64,000 nt of DNA from Bostrychus sinensis (Eukaryota > Chordata > Actinopteri > Gobiiformes > Eleotridae), in assembly GCA_020698575.1 (NCBI GenBank), contig CM036251.1, forward strand, positions 32,057,288 through 32,121,287, in the 5' to 3' direction. The notes below the pieces were generated by a model, which was not told the origin of the DNA, ran no database searches, and saw nothing but the letters and a program-made list of their open reading frames with translations. Shown in pieces: positions 1-10,654 of this stretch (position 1 is its first letter; the number at the start of each line of letters is the position of its first letter). The position numbers and the translations under genes were made by a program.

Positions 1-1317
1 TTTTTTTCCTGAATTTGGCCCAACAGGGTTAAAATGACCCTATGACAGTGATAGCGCTAAGGAGTAGCAATAGGCGCCACAGTCATCCACTGCCTGGGGC
101 GCTCCAAAATCTACAAAAACACATCTGGGAACAGTAAGAAGCAGGGACCAGAGGCGGGGATGGCAGCGACAAAGAGAGAGGAGTGGGAAAGAGGAGGGAG
201 AGGAGGAAGAGGAGGGAGGGGAGGGGTATGGGGTGAAAGGACACTGGAGACGGTGTGTGGTTGCCAGGCAACGATTGATAACCAAATCCCCGAGCATCCT
301 GCGCGTGTGCTGCCGTGCCTTCCCCATCCCTTCCGGGCTCACACCAGCTAGACGGCTTGTTAGTTATCCAATCAAAGGCCAGCGCTGGGCTCACCTTAAA
401 CGATTAACAAATTATTACACAACACCCAACTGTGACGGAGAACTCCCTCCCTGTTTCACAGCCCCATTAGGATGCACACACAAACGCAATCTCATAAAAC
501 AGCTATGATGGATGGCACTAAGATCCTCTGCTATGGCGATAGACCTAAGCATTTGGCTCGTAACGTTTTACTGTATGCTGTTAAATCAATATGTATCACT
601 CTGGCTGTGATTCGAATGTGGGACAGTTTGTCTGCTTGCCCGACACCGCCGACCCCACAGCAGTGTGACTGATGGTAACCAGCATAGATGGGTCATCAAC
701 TGAATTTTTCAATATCTATCCAGCCCGGGAGCCAGTATTGGAAGATTGTGTGGGATTTTTAACAGCCCAGGGTGTATTTGTATTCAGACTGAGTGCACTC
801 AGTCGGTGTGTGAGAGGACCCTCCCTTCAGACGGTGTTTTGGTCAAAGAGGAAAGAAAAAACTATTTGTTGCTCTCAATATGGAATGAGAAAAACAAACT
901 GATGCTACACACTGACTTTTTAATTATTAAGGATGTTTTCGGTATTCCGGAAGCAGGAAGCATGGGCAGATCTCTCAGCTGACTCCTAGGGGACAAAAAA
1001 AAAAAAAAAAAAAAAAAAAAAAAGCAGCAGCAGTGAAAAAAATCCCCCCAAAATTAGGGGGCAAAAACATATAGAAATAGAAATATGGTTTTCTCCATCT
1101 CTTTCTTCTCTACTGTGTGTTAATAAAGTACTTAGCTAAAATTGCTAAATGATACATTTCTATGCTAATGTATGTATTTATTGCACTGTTAATAACACCA
1201 ATTATTACTTCTTATTTATAAACTCTTTAGTGTTTGTTAACAAGGTGCTGTAAGTTAAGCTGTTTGCATTGCTTTTCAATGACTAAATGAGAATTAGACA
1301 CAAAAATTGTACTATAA
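1..1317. other. Upstream intergenic DNA, no gene seen
   Basis: No open frame here looks like a real exon. The stretch holds a purine-rich (G/A) tract at about 160-232 and a run of 29 A at 995-1023. The rest is AT-rich sequence without a repeat I recognise. It lies 1.4-2.7 kb upstream of the cacna2d1 start codon, so it could carry distal promoter elements, but nothing specific can be named. Confidence 0.5.
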
Positions 1318-1362
1318 TATAATAACAATAATAATAACAACAACAACAACAACAACAACAAC

Positions 1363-1396
<34 letters not shown>

Positions 1397-1688
1397 TTGC
1401 ATTAGTCTTATATAGTGCTTTTCTGGGCACTCAAAGTCACTTAACAATCAGGTGCATTATTCTTTCACTCCTCAGTCAAACTCAGGAGCGGTGAGCTACT
1501 TCTGTAGCCACAGCTGCCCTGGGGCAGACTCACAAAGACATGGCTGCCATTCTGAGCACGGTGAGGCCAGTGTAGGTGAAGTGCCTTTCCCAGGGACACA
1601 ACAACAGTATGCTCTTCTGGCAAGATTTGACCTGGCTACCCTCCAGTTGCAGGGTAAATTCTTAACCCACTGCGCCACTGTCACCCCA
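1318..1688 (-). mobile_element. tRNA-derived SINE with L2-like tail, full length
   Basis: Read on the minus strand, the element starts near 1688 with a tRNA-like head (GGCGCAGTGGGTTAAG, then a degenerate box B around 1640). A central region follows (CAGCTGTGGCTACAGAAGTA). It ends in the segment 'AAAGCACTATATAAGACTAATGC' type, the tail fish SINEs share with L2-clade LINEs, and finally an (AAT)n/(AAC)n array at 1318-1395. The same family recurs at 7165-7432, 33000-33290, 41664-42010 and 59376-59492, which supports calling it a SINE and not a tRNA gene. The box B is mutated, so this copy is old. Confidence 0.8.
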
Positions 1689-1700
1689 CTTTCAAGACAT

Positions 1701-2192
1701 TTAAAGGTCATATATTGTGTTTTTTTCAAGTTTTCTGAAATAATTTTGGACAACTTTGCATTAACTTTTTATAACTTAAAATAATGTATATGTATTGAAA
1801 ACCTCTTCTTCGAGAATGCTTGGATTAGGTGTCTGTCGCCCCCTGCTGGCGATGGTGGGGAAAAGTCAGACCTCGCAGATAAATGAGCTGACAGCTTCAT
1901 AGTGAAGGCAATTTATGCACTGAAATGATCAGAATGAGTCCAGTGACGGTGTATGTAGGTGGGGGGTTTCCAAAGTGAGGTTCGCACTTCTTGGTTTCAT
2001 GTGTCAATGTAGACAATGTGTAGAGCTGATCGTTTTCAGATGGTTAGAAGGATACAGCCTTAGCATACAGGATTACTCAAACTTGTGTAAACAAAAACAA
2101 AATACTGTGTAATGTTTTTTAGGTGAAAACAACATTAAACAACATGGTTAAAAGCTCAGAAAAGTCAATTTAACAGAATCGTAGTCCTTTAA
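1701..2192 (-). mobile_element. MITE family A (TTAAAGG termini), near complete copy
   Basis: A 492-bp element beginning TTAAAGGTCATATATTG and ending in the inverse, CCTTTAA, so the ends form short inverted repeats that include TTAA. The inside carries the family marker CCCCCTGCTGG and a GCTAACAG/AGATAAATGAGCTGAC region seen in ten further copies in this window. Strand is given relative to the copy at 10655-11116, an arbitrary choice. TTAA at both borders with following AGG is the signature described for T2/Kolobok-type MITEs; that family assignment is inference. No coding capacity. Confidence 0.8.
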
Positions 2193-2351
2193 GGAATGAT
2201 CAAACCAGTAGGCTTTTATTAAGTGAATTTGTTCACATCAACAAGTATTTTTTGTCATTTAAAACATCTGGTTTCTTCACAACTAACTCTGATTCATGGA
2301 GGTGGGCATGTCCCCCCTGGTCTTCCCTGGGATCAATGCCATGTGCGCAGA

Positions 2352-2379
2352 AGTAAAAAAAATAAATAAATAAATAAAA
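2352..2379. repeat. (AAAT)n microsatellite
   Basis: A short run of AAAT units follows a sequence at 2290-2350 that may be the 3' part of another SINE, since an (AAAT)n tail is typical. The head is missing, so I do not call the element itself. It lies 360 bp upstream of the cacna2d1 ATG. Confidence 0.6.
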
Positions 2380-2440
2380 ACTCAGCAGGTGCCTCTGTAA
2401 CACTACGTGACACTTTTGAATTGCAAAGAGGGGGGTCCTC

Positions 2441-2737
2441 ATGAGCGCGTGTACAGACGCGATGGAGAGATAGACTGATAGGAGGAGGATAGAGCGGGGG
2501 AGGAGGAGGAGGGAGCGGGAGGACCGAGGCAGAAGCCAGCCTCAGTACCTGTTAGAGCGCCTGATGGTCGGCTCATCAGATTAGAGGTGTCAGGGCTCGT
2601 TAATCTGCGAGGGAGCGACACACACTGCCACTCTCAGCGCCGCTTCCTCCCCTTTCCACCCACGGAGGGCAGTGTGAGGCAGGGAGGCAGGAGGCGCGCA
2701 TTCGGCGTTGACGCGTGCCGGGGAATTTCGCTTTACA
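2441..2737 (+). promoter_or_regulatory. Probable cacna2d1 promoter / 5' UTR, GC-rich
   Basis: The sequence changes sharply here from AT-rich to GC-rich with many CpG dinucleotides and (GGA)n-type purine stretches, continuing through exon 1 to about 3090. This is the usual look of a CpG-island promoter of a neuronally and muscle-expressed vertebrate gene. No convincing TATA box was found at a fixed distance, and the transcription start cannot be located from sequence alone. If the whole stretch is transcribed it contains two short upstream ORFs, at 2441-2473 (10 codons) and 2564-2584 (6 codons), both closed before the main start. Confidence 0.5.
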
Positions 2738-2826
2738 ATGGATACGTGCAGGGTGCGAGTCTGGGTGTTCCTGGCGCTCCTGTGGCAAGACTCTTCTCTG
2801 GCATCGCAGTTCCCCACGCAGCTTAT
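2738..2826 (+). CDS. cacna2d1: Calcium channel alpha2/delta-1 subunit, exon 1 (signal peptide)
   Basis: First coding exon, 89 nt, giving 29 codons plus two bases. The start is in a good Kozak context (ACAATGG). It encodes MDTCRVRVWVFLALLW followed by QDSSLASQFPTQL: a basic n-region, a hydrophobic core of about residues 9-16, and a likely signal peptidase site after Ala22. Mature sequence would begin SQFPTQ, comparable to the start of mature mammalian alpha2/delta-1. The exon ends AT|GTAAGT, an optimal donor in phase 2; the split codon (AT+G) makes Met at the exon 2 junction. Alpha2/delta-1 is an extracellular, GPI-anchored or membrane-tethered auxiliary subunit that raises surface density of Cav1/Cav2 channels and is the gabapentinoid receptor. 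Signal peptides diverge fast, so this exon alone would not identify the gene; the call rests on exons 2 and 3 in matching phase, with the right position relative to the CpG-rich region. Confidence 0.85.
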
Positions 2827-3141
2827 GTAAGTAGCCTATAGTCGGCGTAATCCGCGCGCCAGGAGACGGTGTGTTTTTTTGTTTTTGTTTTGTATATTCC
2901 AGTGCGTTCAACTCGCGGTGTATGTGTTTGTGTGTGTGTGTGTGCATGCGTCTGAGGGGTTGTGAGAGCGACTGGGGTGGGCTCCACGCTTCATTCATGC
3001 ACCGCTGGTCATCCCGAGCACGTTGGGTGATTAACAATGGGGGCATGTTTGCTCCGTGTGGTGATTCATGTCGGCTGGACTGTACACTGATGTGCGTCGC
3101 TGGTGAAACACTGTGGACAGACGCCAAACACATGGCACACC
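2827..3141 (+). other. Start of intron 1, CpG-rich shore
   Basis: The donor GTAAGT is followed by CpG-rich sequence and a (TG)n run at about 2927-2945, after which composition drifts to AT-rich. It is probably the downstream part of the promoter CpG island. No coding sequence. Intron 1 as a whole spans 2827-23399. Confidence 0.6.
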
Positions 3142-3168
3142 TTTTTTTTTTTTTTTTTTTTTTTTTTT
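3142..3168. repeat. Poly(T) tract
   Basis: A run of 27 T, or A on the other strand, with no recognisable retroposon body beside it. Probably a simple slippage repeat. Confidence 0.8.
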
Positions 3169-4149
3169 CCCTTTGAAGCAGGTTTACCAGCTGATGGATA
3201 TAACAAACCACTGCGCTTAGTCTGCTTCTGAAAACTTCGAAATGCAAAGTAAATAATAGATAAGTTCAAGAAGTGAGAAAGATTTAATTTGTACATTTCC
3301 TAACTTGCCAATTGAGTTCTTCTGTGCAATTTTCGCCTCTAAAATGTTGACAACATGCCCAGGCTTTCAAAATGAAACGCAGTTTTCTCCACTGTCTGTG
3401 TTGTGTAGCCACTAAACTGGTTGTCGAGGTAAAATTATAAAGTTTAGACATTGCACTCAGCCAGCAACCAAAGTCCACCCCAGTCATTAAAACAAAAAAT
3501 AGGATGGCATTTTCAAAGTGAAAGTCTATATCTTAGCATAGAACTCCATATAAATATAATAATAATATATCAATAATTTCTGCCTTAAACTTGCACCATA
3601 AAAAAAAAATACTTTACAGAAACATGTATACACTGCAATAGTGGATACACACGCAACATTTACAGTACATTTCTCTACACTGTGGTCTTAGACTGTAACT
3701 TTTAATTTGATTTTATATGTAACCTATATATGAAAAAAGGAACTAAAGCCCACAGCTTGTCACTCAAATAAGGCAATGCTCTTCATTTATCCAGGCCTGG
3801 GACAGGGCCAGACTTTGGTGAGAGTCATTGGCCCTTCATCATGGAATTAAACCCTAAACCTCTCTCATAAGTCATGATAGGCAGGGGCATTAATCACTTC
3901 AATTACAAAGTGTAAATATCAAAATGATTGTAATTTAGTAATAGATAGTGTTATTTATATTATGACATCATTTGTATTTACTATTATTATTGTTATCATT
4001 ATTATTATTATTATTGTATTTATTGTATACTTGACATGTCACATACTACAGCACTTGTAGCCATGGCTAATTTGCTACGCCCGCTTGCGATTGTAGCTAA
4101 CAAGACAATGTAAAACTAACCTCAACATAATGAATCTGCAAATAGATAA
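3169..4149. other. Intron 1, AT-rich, no gene
   Basis: No exon-like frame with splice sites. It contains an (ATT)n microsatellite at about 3979-4022 and otherwise sequence I cannot assign to a repeat. Confidence 0.5.
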
Positions 4150-4250
4150 TTCCCTCTGTAGCTCAGTTGGTAGAAATGTTCACTAATGCCATATAACCTG
4201 AAGGTTGGCGGTTCAATCCCCATTACCTGCATTGCATACTGTCTGCATAC
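4150..4250 (+). mobile_element. tRNA-derived SINE head fragment
   Basis: Contains a clear box A (TAGCTCAGTTGGTAGA) and box B (GGCGGTTCAATCCCC) at tRNA-like spacing, but the acceptor arms do not pair and a SINE body (GCATTGCATACTG) follows the box B. It is therefore a truncated SINE and not a tRNA gene. Confidence 0.65.
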
Positions 4251-4527
4251 TGTGGTCAACATCTCGGTAACTAATCCTACTTGACAGACTGCACCTGTTT
4301 TGACTTTTGTTGTGAGGCATATGACCTCACAATAACCCAGGTCATATGACAACCCACTATGCCATAACTCTCACTATTAAATAACATATAGGCTTGCAGC
4401 AGCATTTGTTTTGTTTTTCACTTTTTAGTCCGTCCTGTAAAGTTTTTGTTCAGCTGCTTTAATAACAGTCTGTGATGTGTGTACCACTGGTAGCACAAAG
4501 GCTTCTTCTGGTGTTACTCAGGAGTCC

Positions 4528-4903
4528 TACTGTTCAAGTCCTGATTTAGTTTCTTTAGGGACAGTTTCAATTCTTTTTTAGTCCTGCTCTAGGCCTTAGA
4601 TTTGATGTACACACCCTAAGTCCTGGTTAAGGCACAGTTTAATACTGCATTTAAGCCAGTTTTAGTCCAGGTTTTAGGCACAGTTTAGTCCTGGATTTAG
4701 TCCTGGTTTAGTCCTGATATACTGTAGGCAAAGATTAGTCCTTGTTTAGTCCTGGTTTAGACACAGTTTAAGCCTGGATTTAGTTTTTGTTTAGTCCTGA
4801 TATAGACACAGTTTGGTCCTGGATTTTGTCCTTGTTTAGGCACAGTTTAGTCCTAGATTTAGTTCTGGTTTAGTCCTGATATAGGCACAGTTTAGTCCTG
4901 GTT
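4528..4903 (+). repeat. Degenerate minisatellite, TTTAGTCCTGG-type units
   Basis: About 370 bp of imperfect copies of TTTAGTCCTGG alternating with a longer unit containing AGGCACAGTTTAGTCCTGG. It ends at a short (ATT)n run. Shorter blocks of the same units occur at about 8500-8530, 31290-31565 and, inverted, 52260-52345, so it is a dispersed family and not one local array. Confidence 0.75.
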
Positions 4904-5239
4904 GATTATTATTATTATTATTAATATTATTATGTTAAAACCAGGGTTATCCCACATTTAGGCTGGTTTGAATCCACTGATAATAGAACTTGGAGAGCCA
5001 AACATTGTATTTTATGTGGTGGTTCTTAAGTTTTACAACCTACATTGTATTAATACAAGGTATTTCTCTGGGTCTCAGTGCACTATACCTGAATGAAGTC
5101 TGTAGTATGCTGGGTAAAGTCAGCAGTCAGCATCTACAGGGCAGGAGCGCACAGTGGGATGTTTTGGCGCATCACTGTCGGTGTTTGCCTGGCTCCTCTC
5201 CTCATCTGCCTCTGCCTTCTCCTCACTAATAGTGTATAA

Positions 5240-5840
5240 TTAGACAGCAGAACGTAATGCAGACGCCCACTGACATGCACACACTTCGGACCGGCTCATT
5301 ACCATCTTTTGTTTCACGTTCCTGCTTCCACAACATCTGCTTTAGTCTTTCTTTCTCTTTTTTTTTCTTTGTTTGCGGTGTTTGTGCTCGCTTGTGGTTG
5401 TGTTGTGGTGCTCGCTTGCTCTTTCCGGTGTCTGAGAGAACAATGTAGGCCAGCGTCTGACCCACTTGCCTTTTGTATGTACGTGTGCAATGATGGCATG
5501 TGTGTGTGTGCGCTTAATTATCACACACTGTACAAGGGGCTGCACTAATCAAAGCCCTGCAAGCGGGGCAGGAACATTTTTGCTTCCTCAGCTCGACAAT
5601 GACTTCATTACTATAAAGGCGAATTTGGAATGGCCATGCTTATTTCACTGTAATTAGGCCGGGATAATATTTTACTACAGTGGGAAACTTTAGCCAGTTG
5701 CAAAGTAATTGTTGATAATTCCCAGCGGTCCTCTTATAAGAGCGACAGTGTTCGATGACAGCGGTTTGTAAATGCCATTAAGTGAAGCCTGCTCCCTGTA
5801 TATGTCATAGTTAATTAATGTGAATGCATATCGTCTTCTG
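5240..5840 (+). other. Repeat-free island in intron 1, possible conserved non-coding element
   Basis: No recognised repeat and no credible exon. The part from about 5560 to 5840 has balanced composition, several homeodomain-like TAATTA/TAATTAATG sites and a CTTATAAGAG palindrome, the texture often seen in vertebrate conserved enhancers. This is inference from appearance only; alignment to other fish genomes would decide. Confidence 0.3.
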
Positions 5841-6002
5841 TGGACTGGGTCAGAGTTGCCCCCAACGAGGCATGCGACAAGTGTTGTTTTGAAGATGTAC
5901 AGGGATTTTTTTTAAATGTCAAGATATGGAAACCACTTAAAGCTGTCAGCCTCACACCTCATCACCAACAGCATGGCGACCTACCTGGGTTTTATTTGAT
6001 TA

Positions 6003-6440
6003 TAGGTCTCCTGTTATGTGAAAACAACTTTTTTGAGCTTTTAGCCGTGTTAAAATGTTGTTTGCACCTCAAAACCATACCTGGAGTTTTGAGTAATCCT
6101 GTATGCTGAGGCAGTGCCCTTCTCAAGAGCTGAAAACACTTGGTCTCGCCACTGTAGGCCTAGAAGTGCTCCTGTGTGTTTCTAAATCTCACTGTCACCG
6201 AACTCATTCTGATAATTTCAGTTAAATTGCCATCAATACAAAGCTCTGTTAGCGTTATGTTACTAATAGCCATGCTAATTGGCCATTTTAGGCTGTGTCC
6301 GTTCCCCAATGTTGCCAGCAGGGGGCAACAGACACCTAATCCAAGGGTTCTCTGCAAAGTCAAAGTTAACAGTTTCCCAAAAAGAAGGCATTTTCCAAAC
6401 ATATACAATGAGAGCCTGAATAAAAGCATCATATTGGATC
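6003..6440 (+). mobile_element. MITE family A copy, deleted at 3' end
   Basis: Matches the family from the inner part of the left end (GAGCTTTTAGCC, CACCTCAAAACCATACCTGG) through CAGCAGGGGGCAACAG to CATTTTCCAAACATA, then breaks off. A second copy follows directly in the same orientation, so two insertions lie head to tail. Confidence 0.75.
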
Positions 6441-6900
6441 ACGTTAAAATCATAGTATGTTGTTGCATTCAGAGATTTTTGAGTAACCCTTTTTGTTAAG
6501 GCGCTGCCTTTCTCAAGAGCTGAAAATGCTCGTCTCACTGCTCTACATACACATGAAGCCAGGAAGTAATTCTTTGCATTTTTAACGCCCATAAACAATC
6601 AGTGCTCTCATTCTGATAATTTCAGTGCTTAAACTGCTCTCACTATGAAGCAGTCAGCTCATTTGTCTATCTGTTAGCGTCATGTTGCTAACAGCCATGT
6701 TATAAATAGCCATTTTATGCTCTTTTCATTTTCCAGCACGGGGTGGCAGACACCTAATCCAAGCCTTCTCTGCAAAGTCAAAGTAACGGCTCCCCAAAAG
6801 AAGACATTTTCCCTACATACACATTATTATAACTTATAAAACCTGAAATAATAATGCAAAGGTGTCTAAAACTATTTCAATAAGCCTGAAAAAAGGATCA
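6441..6900 (+). mobile_element. MITE family A copy, second of a tandem pair
   Basis: Starts near GATCACGTTAAAATCATAG, an altered left end, and runs through the full interior (CTCAAGAGCTGAAAATGC, TGTTAGCGTCATGTTGC, AAAAGAAGACATTTTCC) to AAGCCTGAAAAAAGGATC. The terminal TTTAA is lost. Confidence 0.75.
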
Positions 6901-7164
6901 GTTGTTAACAAGCAGTGTAGGCCAACCAGCCAATGGGAGCAGCTCTTATTCAAATGGCAGCAATATCACTATTATGCAGACATTTGATTGGACAATCAAA
7001 TCAGGCTTTAGTGGGATAGTTTTTTGGAAGGTCAGGGGGTCATTTCCCAAACTTACAGCCATAATACATGCCAGTCCCAAGCCCGGATAAATGGTGAAGA
7101 TAGCAAAAAGGATGGAGATATGGCCTAAAAACCTGCCAAAGAACCCCCAAAAAATCCGTTCTCT

Positions 7165-7432
7165 GCATTTGACCACTAACTCGTTGCCCAGTAACCCAAC
7201 GGTTGGCAGTTTGATCCCCCACTACCGGCATTGTATACTCTTGTTGTGTCCCTGCACTGTATTTGGTGGTGGTTGTAGGTGGAGATTGGCAGCCACGCTT
7301 TCGTCAGTCTGCCCCAGGACAACAGAAGTAGCTCACCACACAGTGTGACTGAAGAGTGAATGAATAATGGAACAAATTGTAAAGCGACTTTTAGTGTCTT
7401 GAAAAGCTCTATATAAGACTAATGCATTATTA
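7165..7432 (+). mobile_element. tRNA-derived SINE with L2-like tail
   Basis: Box A is decayed; box B survives as GGCAGTTTGATCCCC. The centre has GATTGGCAGCCACGCTTTCG and GAAGTAGCTCACCA. The 3' end reads AAAGCTCTATATAAGACTAA and stops at CATTATTA. Same family as 1318-1688 and 41664-42010, here on the + strand. Confidence 0.75.
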
Positions 7433-7919
7433 AGCATGACATTATCACTGAAAATGTTCATCTTTTACAATAACTAAAACCATCTTATCTTAAAGGCACA
7501 ACACATAAGACAAGAAGACAGCTTTTATATTTATTGAGCATAACTCTTTAAAACCTTGAAAACAACTACTGAGCCCAATTGTATAGCAGCACTCCACAGT
7601 ATACATTACAAAATGAGTGTGAGAGTGAGTGAGCAGCACATAAATCTCTATAATAGTGTTGTAATTACTTTGGGTGAAATTTGTGAGAAGATTGAGAGGG
7701 GCCATTCAGATGAAAGATGTGTAGTAGAGAAATTTATAAACAGTCTAAATCTAAATATGGTGTAGTGTTTATGTCAAATTGCTGTAGTAAAACCAATGCT
7801 ACTAGATGTCATATGCATCACACATGTACATGGACATATACACCCAGTGAGCCAGAAACATTGTAGGGTGGCACAGTGTATCACAAATGTATTATTATTG
7901 CAAAAACAACAGTAGCATC
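7433..7919. other. Intron 1 sequence, nothing recognised
   Basis: AT-rich sequence without repeat or exon features that I can name. Confidence 0.4.
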
Positions 7920-8265
7920 CAGTGCCGGTTTTGTACATTTGGGAGCCCTAAGCAGGACAGGGGTGGGGGCCAAGCCATTTAAATTTTACTTTAAAATATT
8001 TTAATGTCATTTTAATAAAACACTGACTGACTATTTTTCTAAGGGGATGAATACATTAAGATATTTCTGATTTGTAAACACAGCAGAGGGGGTCCCAGGT
8101 AAAAACTTTCAAACTTTCAGACCCACTTTCAGATAGACCCTCAGCAAAAATGACAGAATATTATAAGCAGAATATTAGTCAAATAGAGTTAGCAAATTAA
8201 TTCAATAAGCAAATAATGGGGCCCTTTGCAGCTGCTTAGTTTGCCTATAGGAAGGGCCGGCCCTG
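7920..8265. mobile_element. hAT-like non-autonomous DNA transposon
   Basis: The left end CAGTGCCGGTTTTGTACATT and right end GGAAGGGCCGGCCCTG form imperfect inverted repeats of the CAGGGCCGGCCC type. Next to the ends lie GGGAGCCCTAAGCAG and CAGCTGCTTAGTTTGCC, again inverted to each other, as in fish hAT MITEs of this kind. I could not find an intact 8-bp target duplication. No coding capacity in 346 bp. Confidence 0.55.
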
Positions 8266-8544
8266 GTCTGAAGAACTGCTTGTGTCACAATTGTATGTGT
8301 CTAGTTGCGACAGGAAGGTCATTCAACATAAAAAACCTGCTAAATCACCATACAACCAAAATAATAGGGAGCAGTTGAAACATGTAAAAACTCTATTACA
8401 CAGACACATACATACTTATTTCTGTATATATACATTCATATACATATTTATGAAAATAATTGACCAATCTGACAGTCTTAAGTTGTAATGAGATGTTCTG
8501 AGACCTGGTTTAGTCATGAAGTTAGTCCTCTTGTGATTTTATAC

Positions 8545-9095
8545 ACCATATTTTCCAGACTATAAGTCACACTTTTTTTCATAGTTTCGCTCGTCCTGCA
8601 ACTTATAGTCAGGTGTGACTTATATGTCAAATTTGACATGAACCAAGGTGTAAGCATTACTATCTACAGCCGCAAGGGGGCTCTCTAGGCTTGTGACAAC
8701 TACTGTCAGTACTTTTCAGTGATGTAGAATAAGATGGAGAGCTTGGCGAACTTCTTTAGCAGTAACTTTCTTGTTGGACTCGCTGGCTTGTTATGTTAAT
8801 TTAGCCTCTTCAGCCTCCCAGGTTTATTCTTTATGCTGTTGTGTAGCTGAATAACTGTTAATGTGTTACGTTAACACACCGGACATTCAGCCTGTTGGTC
8901 TGTGTGATGTTGTGTAGTTGAATAACTTTCCAGATTAAATATCTGTTCTTGTTCTTGGATTTTGTGAAATAAATGTTTAGATAAATGCGACTTATAGTCC
9001 AGTGTGACTTGTATATGTTTTTTTCCTCTTCATGATGCATTTTTTGACTGATGCGACTTATACTTTGGAGCAATTTATAGTCCAGAAAATATGGT
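8545..9095. mobile_element. Terminal-inverted-repeat MITE (ACCATATTTTCC...GACTATAA type)
   Basis: Left end ACCATATTTTCCAGACTATA and right end TTATAGTCCAGAAAATATGGT are near-perfect inverted repeats, each followed inwards by GACTTATA motifs. This end sequence is very common in fish genomes. The interior holds a local duplication of a TGTTGTGTAG(C/T)TGAATAACT segment. No coding capacity. Confidence 0.75.
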
Positions 9096-9377
9096 ACTCC
9101 TATTTAATGTAATATACTGTATTTATAAAAGTACTGTTTTACTTAGGCTGTCATATTGTTGTTACAATGAATAGGTTCATAGACCCCATCTGGGTGCACA
9201 GTGGCAGAGTGGTTAGCACTCCTTACTCACAGAAATCTGAAATTCCCATGCAGGCCCCCAACAATAAAACTTCATTTCTCAAATAAAAGATAATACAAGA
9301 CTAAAACCATTACAACAACACAGACTGTTGGCTAAAAATAGCTTCTAAGTAATATTTCTAAAAAGTACATAACTTTT

Positions 9378-9500
9378 GTTGTTTCTTTGCTGTTTTTGCT
9401 TCATTTTCTTCTATAGAGCCTTCTATTGGTCCAGAGACACCAGAGGGAGATGATGGATGCTTTGTTCACCCCACAACAACTCATTTAACCATCAAACTGC
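9378..9500 (+). repeat. Dispersed repeat family C, fragment
   Basis: Shares TTTCTTTGCTGTTTTTGC and, further on, the CCCACAACA...CATTTAACCATCA segment with longer copies at 40840-41070 and 57235-57600. The class is unknown; no terminal repeats were identified. Confidence 0.55.
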
Positions 9501-9584
9501 CCCCCTACAGTACTTTGGCCGCCCACTAGGGGGCCCAGGACCCCAGTTTGGGAATACTGTTAGATGAATTGCTTCTAGAGAATA

Positions 9585-9705
9585 AATATGAGAGTGAATG
9601 GTTGTCTGTGTATGTTTCTGTGTCAGCCCTGCGACTAACTGGGCGCTGTCCTGGGTGTGCCCCTCCTAATGCCCATAGTTGCTGTGATGGGTTACAGACA
9701 CCAAT
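9585..9705 (+). repeat. Common fish dispersed repeat fragment (GGGCAATTTAGA family)
   Basis: The sequence AGAGTGAATGGTTGTCTGTG...CAGCCCTGCGA...GTCCTGGGTGTGCCCC is a decayed piece of a repeat found throughout fish genomes. Other pieces lie at 21195-21395, 33297-33455, 46150-46445 and 47575-47700. Confidence 0.55.
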
Positions 9706-9739
9706 GACTAGGGTGATTTCATGAATACACCTCATGTTC

Positions 9740-10600
9740 TTGCAATATTGTGCAGCCTTACTACACTACTTAGCATACAGTGAATCAAGCTACCAATTAA
9801 GATGCATCCATACATATTCTACTGTTAAAAGCCCATCCAGCCTCAAGGTAAATATTGCAACCGTATTACATCTGCAAAAAGCCGAGTTAATGCAGTCGCA
9901 GGGCACTCTGCAGACTAGCTCCTCATCCATTTGTCACCATTTGTGGTTTGTGAGATTTACGCCGATAGCAGTAGATCTCTCCAAAGCAAAACTCCAGAGA
10001 GAGATGCTTCCGCGCCGTCTGAATCCCAAACACTCCAACACACACATAACCCTGGCTTCATACACACTATTGACTCATCTTGGGCTTTTTAAAGCTTCCT
10101 GGTCAGCCTTTACAGCCAGTCCGGTGTTGGTGGAAGCTAAAGGATTTACAAAACACGGTTCTAAATGTCAAGCAGATGTACTGTGGAGCTACCTAACCTG
10201 TATACAGTATATGCAAAAGGAGGAGAGAGTATAAGAACACATCCTGTAATAGTATAACATCCAATTATTTCACTTAATGAAGTCGGACAAATTCATTCAG
10301 GAGTTGACCTTTTGCGTCAGAATTTAATCAGCAGCGTCCATCGAGGGATCACTTTAACAGTAATAAATCACAGTAGTAAACACGTGAAGAGCATGTGGTA
10401 TTCTGCACTGAGCATGATGCTAATGCAGGAGATATGGGAGAGAATGAAACGCTATATGTTTTATATGATATACAGTTTTAATCATTCCTCTCTCTTTTGA
10501 CCTTTTTTATGCTCAAATCTTACACAAAACAGCAAAAGTAGTAAGCATCAGCAGTATGTGCATGTGCATGACTGTTTTACTGTAGACTTGGGGGCCGTTT
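9740..10600 (+). other. Repeat-free island in intron 1 with a chance ORF
   Basis: No known repeat is apparent. The + strand frame 9734-10234 stays open for 166 codons but resembles no family I know. It is Ser- and His-rich with no domain pattern, so I treat it as chance or as part of a conserved non-coding block. Homeodomain-like ATTA sites are present. Comparative alignment with codon-substitution scoring would settle it. Confidence 0.3.
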
Positions 10601-10654
10601 AAACAAACAACGCTGGTCAGGAAAACACAACAGTCGTTCTGTTTTCGATTCACA

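Noticed and set aside
1227..1430. Poly-Leu open frame on the minus strand
   Set aside because: It is the translation of the (AAT/AAC)n tail of a SINE.
2600..3247. 215-codon open frame on the minus strand over exon 1
   Set aside because: It lies antisense to exon 1 in the CpG-rich region, runs through the poly(T) tract as poly-Lys, and resembles no protein.
4150..4225. Possible tRNA gene
   Set aside because: Box A and B are present but the acceptor stem does not pair and a SINE body follows.
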